A DNA stretch of 64,000 nucleotides from positions 34,767-98,766 of the forward strand of contig CBFGUW010000017.1 of the NCBI GenBank assembly GCA_965652395.1, written 5' to 3'. Source of the DNA: Saccharospirillum sp965652395 (lineage in GTDB: Bacteria > Pseudomonadota > Gammaproteobacteria > Pseudomonadales > Natronospirillaceae). Position 1 is the stretch's first letter. Each line of letters opens with the position of its first letter. The translations under genes and the position numbers were made by a program. The notes beneath the pieces were generated by a model, which was not told where the DNA came from, did no database searches, and saw nothing but the letters and a program-made list of their open reading frames with translations. Of this stretch, positions 61,880-64,000 are shown in pieces.

Positions 61880-62634
61880 TGGGTATTCTCGAAGTACAGG
61901 GGGTGAACAAACGCTTTGGTGGCCTGGCGGCATTGGACGACGTTAATCTCTCCGTCCGCGAAAACACCATCCACGCCATCATAGGGCCAAACGGGGCGGG
62001 CAAATCGACTCTACTGAACTGTTTCGTCGGTAAGCTGATTCCGGACAGCGGCACGGTAACCTTCAACGGCCAAAGTCTGGTCGGCTTGAAACCCTACGAG
62101 ATTAATCAGAAGGGTGTCAGCCGGGTGTTTCAAACGCCGGAGGTGTTTTCCGATCTGACCATCTTGGAAAATCTGATGATTCCAGCGTTGGCGCATCGCG
62201 ACGGCGCCTTCAAGTTATCGCCGTTCAAATACCTCGGTAAGGAATCGGACATCCGCTATCAAGCCGAACGTGTACTGGAGGACGTGGGCCTGGTGGACCA
62301 GCGCCATCATCTGGCGTCATCCATGTCACGCGGCAACAAGCGACGGTTGGAAATGGCCATGTGCCTGGTCCAGCAACCCAAACTGCTGTTATTGGATGAA
62401 CCTACCGCCGGTATGGCCCGGGCCGATACCAACAACACCATTGAATTGCTGCGAACCATCAGCGAGGCGCACAACATTACCTTTGTGGTGATCGAGCACG
62501 ACATGCACGTGGTGTTCAGTCTGGCGGATCGCATCAGTGTGCTGGCCCAGGGGCATGTCATCGTTGAAGACGACCCGGTCAATATCAAAGGTCACCCCAA
62601 GGTGCAGGAAGCCTATTTGGGCACGGTCGAATAG
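61879..62634 (+). CDS. ABC transporter ATP-binding protein (LivG family)
   Basis: 251 residues. GPNGAGKSTLLNC is Walker A, MSRGNKRRLEMAMCL stands at the ABC signature with SRGNK where LSGGQ-like sequences are usual, LLLDEPTAGMA is Walker B, and VIEHDMHVV the switch histidine. The N-terminal RFGGLAALDDVNLSV is typical of LivG. It is coupled to the upstream permease. Confidence 0.94.
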   Translation: MGILEVQGVNKRFGGLAALDDVNLSVRENTIHAIIGPNGAGKSTLLNCFVGKLIPDSGTVTFNGQSLVGLKPYEINQKGVSRVFQTPEVFSDLTILENLMIPALAHRDGAFKLSPFKYLGKESDIRYQAERVLEDVGLVDQRHHLASSMSRGNKRRLEMAMCLVQQPKLLLLDEPTAGMARADTNNTIELLRTISEAHNITFVVIEHDMHVVFSLADRISVLAQGHVIVEDDPVNIKGHPKVQEAYLGTVE

Positions 62635-62645
62635 AGGGCGGCGGA

Positions 62646-63431
62646 ATGAATGAGATGGTGAAGATGAACAAACAAGAGACACAGAAAGACACTGTTTCGA
62701 TGAGTGCCAACCATGCAGCCTCCGCACCGGCGTTCTTTTCCATTTGGGACCTGCATGCCTACTATGGTGAGAGCTATATCGTGCAGGGTGTCAGCCTTAA
62801 TGTGCATGAAGGGGAAATTCTTGCGTTGCTGGGCCGTAACGGCGCAGGCAAAACATCGACATTAAGGTCTATCGCCCGTGTGGATTCACCGGCTGTAACC
62901 CAAGGGGAAATCTGGTTGGACCACCAGCCGTTGCATGAAATGAAAGCCTTCGAGGCCGCGCGCAATGGCTTGGCCCTGGTGCCAGAGGACCGAAGGATTA
63001 TTCCCGGGCTCAGTGTGGAAGAGAACCTGAAACTGGCGCAGATCGCGCCGGGCCATGGCTGGTCCATTGATCGTATTTATCAGTTATTCCCCCGCCTGGG
63101 GGAGCGGCGTCTGCAGGAGGGCGTGACGCTTTCGGGTGGCGAGCAACAGATGCTGGCGATTGGTCGTGCCTTGGCGCGCGATATAAAACTGTTACTGCTG
63201 GACGAACCTTATGAGGGCCTGGCGCCGGTTATCGTGCACGAAATCGAGCACACCCTGAAAGAAATCAAAGCACTGGGAATTACCACCATTATTGTGGAGC
63301 AGAACGCGATAGCCGCGTTGAAACTGGCGGACCGGGCGGTCATCCTCGATATGGGGCAAGTCGTGTTCGATGGCCTGGCCGAGGAAGTGCTTAATAACGA
63401 GGAGCTGCGCCATACTTATCTGGCCATTTAA
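62646..63431 (+). CDS. ABC transporter ATP-binding protein (LivF family)
   Basis: 261 residues. LLGRNGAGKTSTLRSIA is Walker A, TLSGGEQQMLAIGRAL the signature, LLLLDEPYEGLAPVIVHEI Walker B, and VEQNAIAAL the switch region. An N-terminal extension of about 35 residues precedes the usual LivF start (IWDLHAYYGESYIVQGV); a start at an internal ATG (62700) is possible. It is 11 bp after the LivG-type gene. Confidence 0.93.
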   Translation: MNEMVKMNKQETQKDTVSMSANHAASAPAFFSIWDLHAYYGESYIVQGVSLNVHEGEILALLGRNGAGKTSTLRSIARVDSPAVTQGEIWLDHQPLHEMKAFEAARNGLALVPEDRRIIPGLSVEENLKLAQIAPGHGWSIDRIYQLFPRLGERRLQEGVTLSGGEQQMLAIGRALARDIKLLLLDEPYEGLAPVIVHEIEHTLKEIKALGITTIIVEQNAIAALKLADRAVILDMGQVVFDGLAEEVLNNEELRHTYLAI

Positions 63432-63475
63432 TCGTTTGATGCCTTGGTTCACGAACCGGGGCGGGGAGGATCACC

Positions 63476-63730
63476 ATGTTTGATATCGGCTTTACCGAAC
63501 TATTGGTGTTGGTGGTACTGGGCATGGTGGTCATCGGCCCTGAACGATTACCGGGTGTTATGAGGACGGTGGGGAAAACAGTGGGCCAGATGAAAAAGTT
63601 CATGAGAGACATGCAGTTTCAATTGGAAGAAGAAGTGCGTGGCGAGAAAAAACACGATCCGTCCATTATGAGCGATGAAGTGGAGCCGCCTCTGGTTCCC
63701 CAACAGAAGGCGGCTGACAGAAAGGAGTAA
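63476..63730 (+). CDS. TatA/TatB-family protein
   Basis: 84 residues. An N-terminal transmembrane helix (MFDIGFTELLVLVVLGMVVIGPERLP) with the GPERLP hinge, then an amphipathic helix (VMRTVGKTVGQMKKFMRDMQFQLEEEV) and a charged tail match TatB more than TatA; it is shorter than E. coli TatB (171). GGAGGA 7 nt upstream gives a good start. It follows the ABC operon by 44 bp on the same strand. No tatA or tatC lies beside it, so it may be a second copy linked to export of the Tat-dependent binding protein upstream. Confidence 0.9.
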   Translation: MFDIGFTELLVLVVLGMVVIGPERLPGVMRTVGKTVGQMKKFMRDMQFQLEEEVRGEKKHDPSIMSDEVEPPLVPQQKAADRKE

Positions 63731-63774
63731 TCCGACTCGCCTGGTCAATTCAGGTTCAGAGGCTCCTTATAACT

Positions 63775-63962
63775 CAAGTTTCGGAGTTCGCTGGCTAGAG
63801 GGAGCGCCGGATGCCTGGTTGGCTTATCAAGGGGGGTCCGCAGCATGGATGCTGCGGTCCAGGCCCCATGGATGGGTTTATGCCGACCCTTGATAAGCCA
63901 ACCAGGTAGCCGGTGCGTATTCCTGGCACTAACCTTAACCTTATCGCGAACTCCGAAACTTG
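63775..63962. repeat. long palindromic repeat, copy D
   Basis: The outer stem CAAGTTTCGGAGTTCGC (63775-63791) pairs with GCGAACTCCGAAACTTG (63946-63962). The inner stem CCTGGTTGGCTTATCAAGGG (63814-63833) pairs with 63887-63906. The centre has GTCCGCAGCATGGATGCTGCGGTCCAGG (seen as CCGCAGCA and TGCTGCGG) and CCCCATGGATGGGT, as in copies A and B. It lies after the TatB-like gene and its right flank continues to the window end without a gene. Confidence 0.88.
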
Positions 63963-64000
63963 GTGCGCCGAGCAAAGCTCAGGCGCAGAGGAAGTTATAC

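Overview
The window is chromosomal DNA of a Gammaproteobacterium, most likely a marine or saline heterotroph of the Oceanospirillales/Marinobacter kind. The evidence is a set of gene orders typical of Gammaproteobacteria: mltF divergent from purL, ygfZ | sdhE-ygfX, suhB | trmJ-cysE, and an EF-P-like efpL. GC content is moderate to high, and the secreted enzymes (a modular GH13 amylase and two ExeM/NucH-type nucleases) fit life on marine organic matter. The genus is an inference. I saw no rRNA, tRNA, CRISPR array, insertion sequence, prophage or replication origin.

Layout. 1-5763: partial mltF, purL and a small membrane protein. 5982-10274: a two-gene operon joining an alpha-oxoamine synthase fused to an acyltransferase with a hybrid histidine kinase; this is the best candidate for an undescribed signalling pair. 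10285-16655: housekeeping genes (YbfF-type esterase, Cys-cluster protein, HDOD protein, ygfZ, sdhE, ygfX-like, malate synthase G). 16744-20117: hydrolase, DJ-1/AraC regulator, DUF1127 protein and LysR regulator. 20192-24553: an aromatic alcohol/aldehyde oxidation module (CalA-like dehydrogenase plus benzaldehyde/vanillin-type dehydrogenase) divergent from a XylR/DmpR-type activator, with a textbook sigma-54 promoter, an IHF-like box and activator sites between them. 24587-27206: efpL, a substrate-binding protein gene broken by an amber codon, and an AI-2E-family permease.

27381-38266 is a sulfur/anion region. It holds two YeeE/YedE proteins, a persulfide-dioxygenase-like MBL protein, a SulP transporter and a protein carrying a zeta (cadmium)-type carbonic-anhydrase motif set. 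After a lipoprotein, a thioesterase and an RNase J-like gene comes a second operon: DUF442 protein, second SulP, and a sigma-54 activator without a sensor domain. Two promoters in the first cluster share the same layout (dyad, IHF-like box, -24/-12-like element) with every block exactly 2660 bp apart, which points to one sigma-54 regulon.

38676-47085: Yip1-family protein, lipoprotein, secreted GH13 enzyme, an operon of three iron-protein-like genes (hemerythrin and two ferritin-like proteins) and a patatin-like protein. 47307-50080: a SuhB whose catalytic metal motif is destroyed, divergent from trmJ-cysE. 50128-52019: transglutaminase-like and LpxH-like proteins. 52329-57592: two tandem paralogous secreted nucleases sharing an upstream inverted-repeat block. 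58088-63730: a branched-chain-amino-acid-type ABC transporter with a Tat-exported binding protein, whose operon ends in a TatA/TatB-like gene. Four dispersed long palindromes with a common core and covarying arms (near 35.2, 48.4, 52.2 and 63.9 kb) lie between genes.
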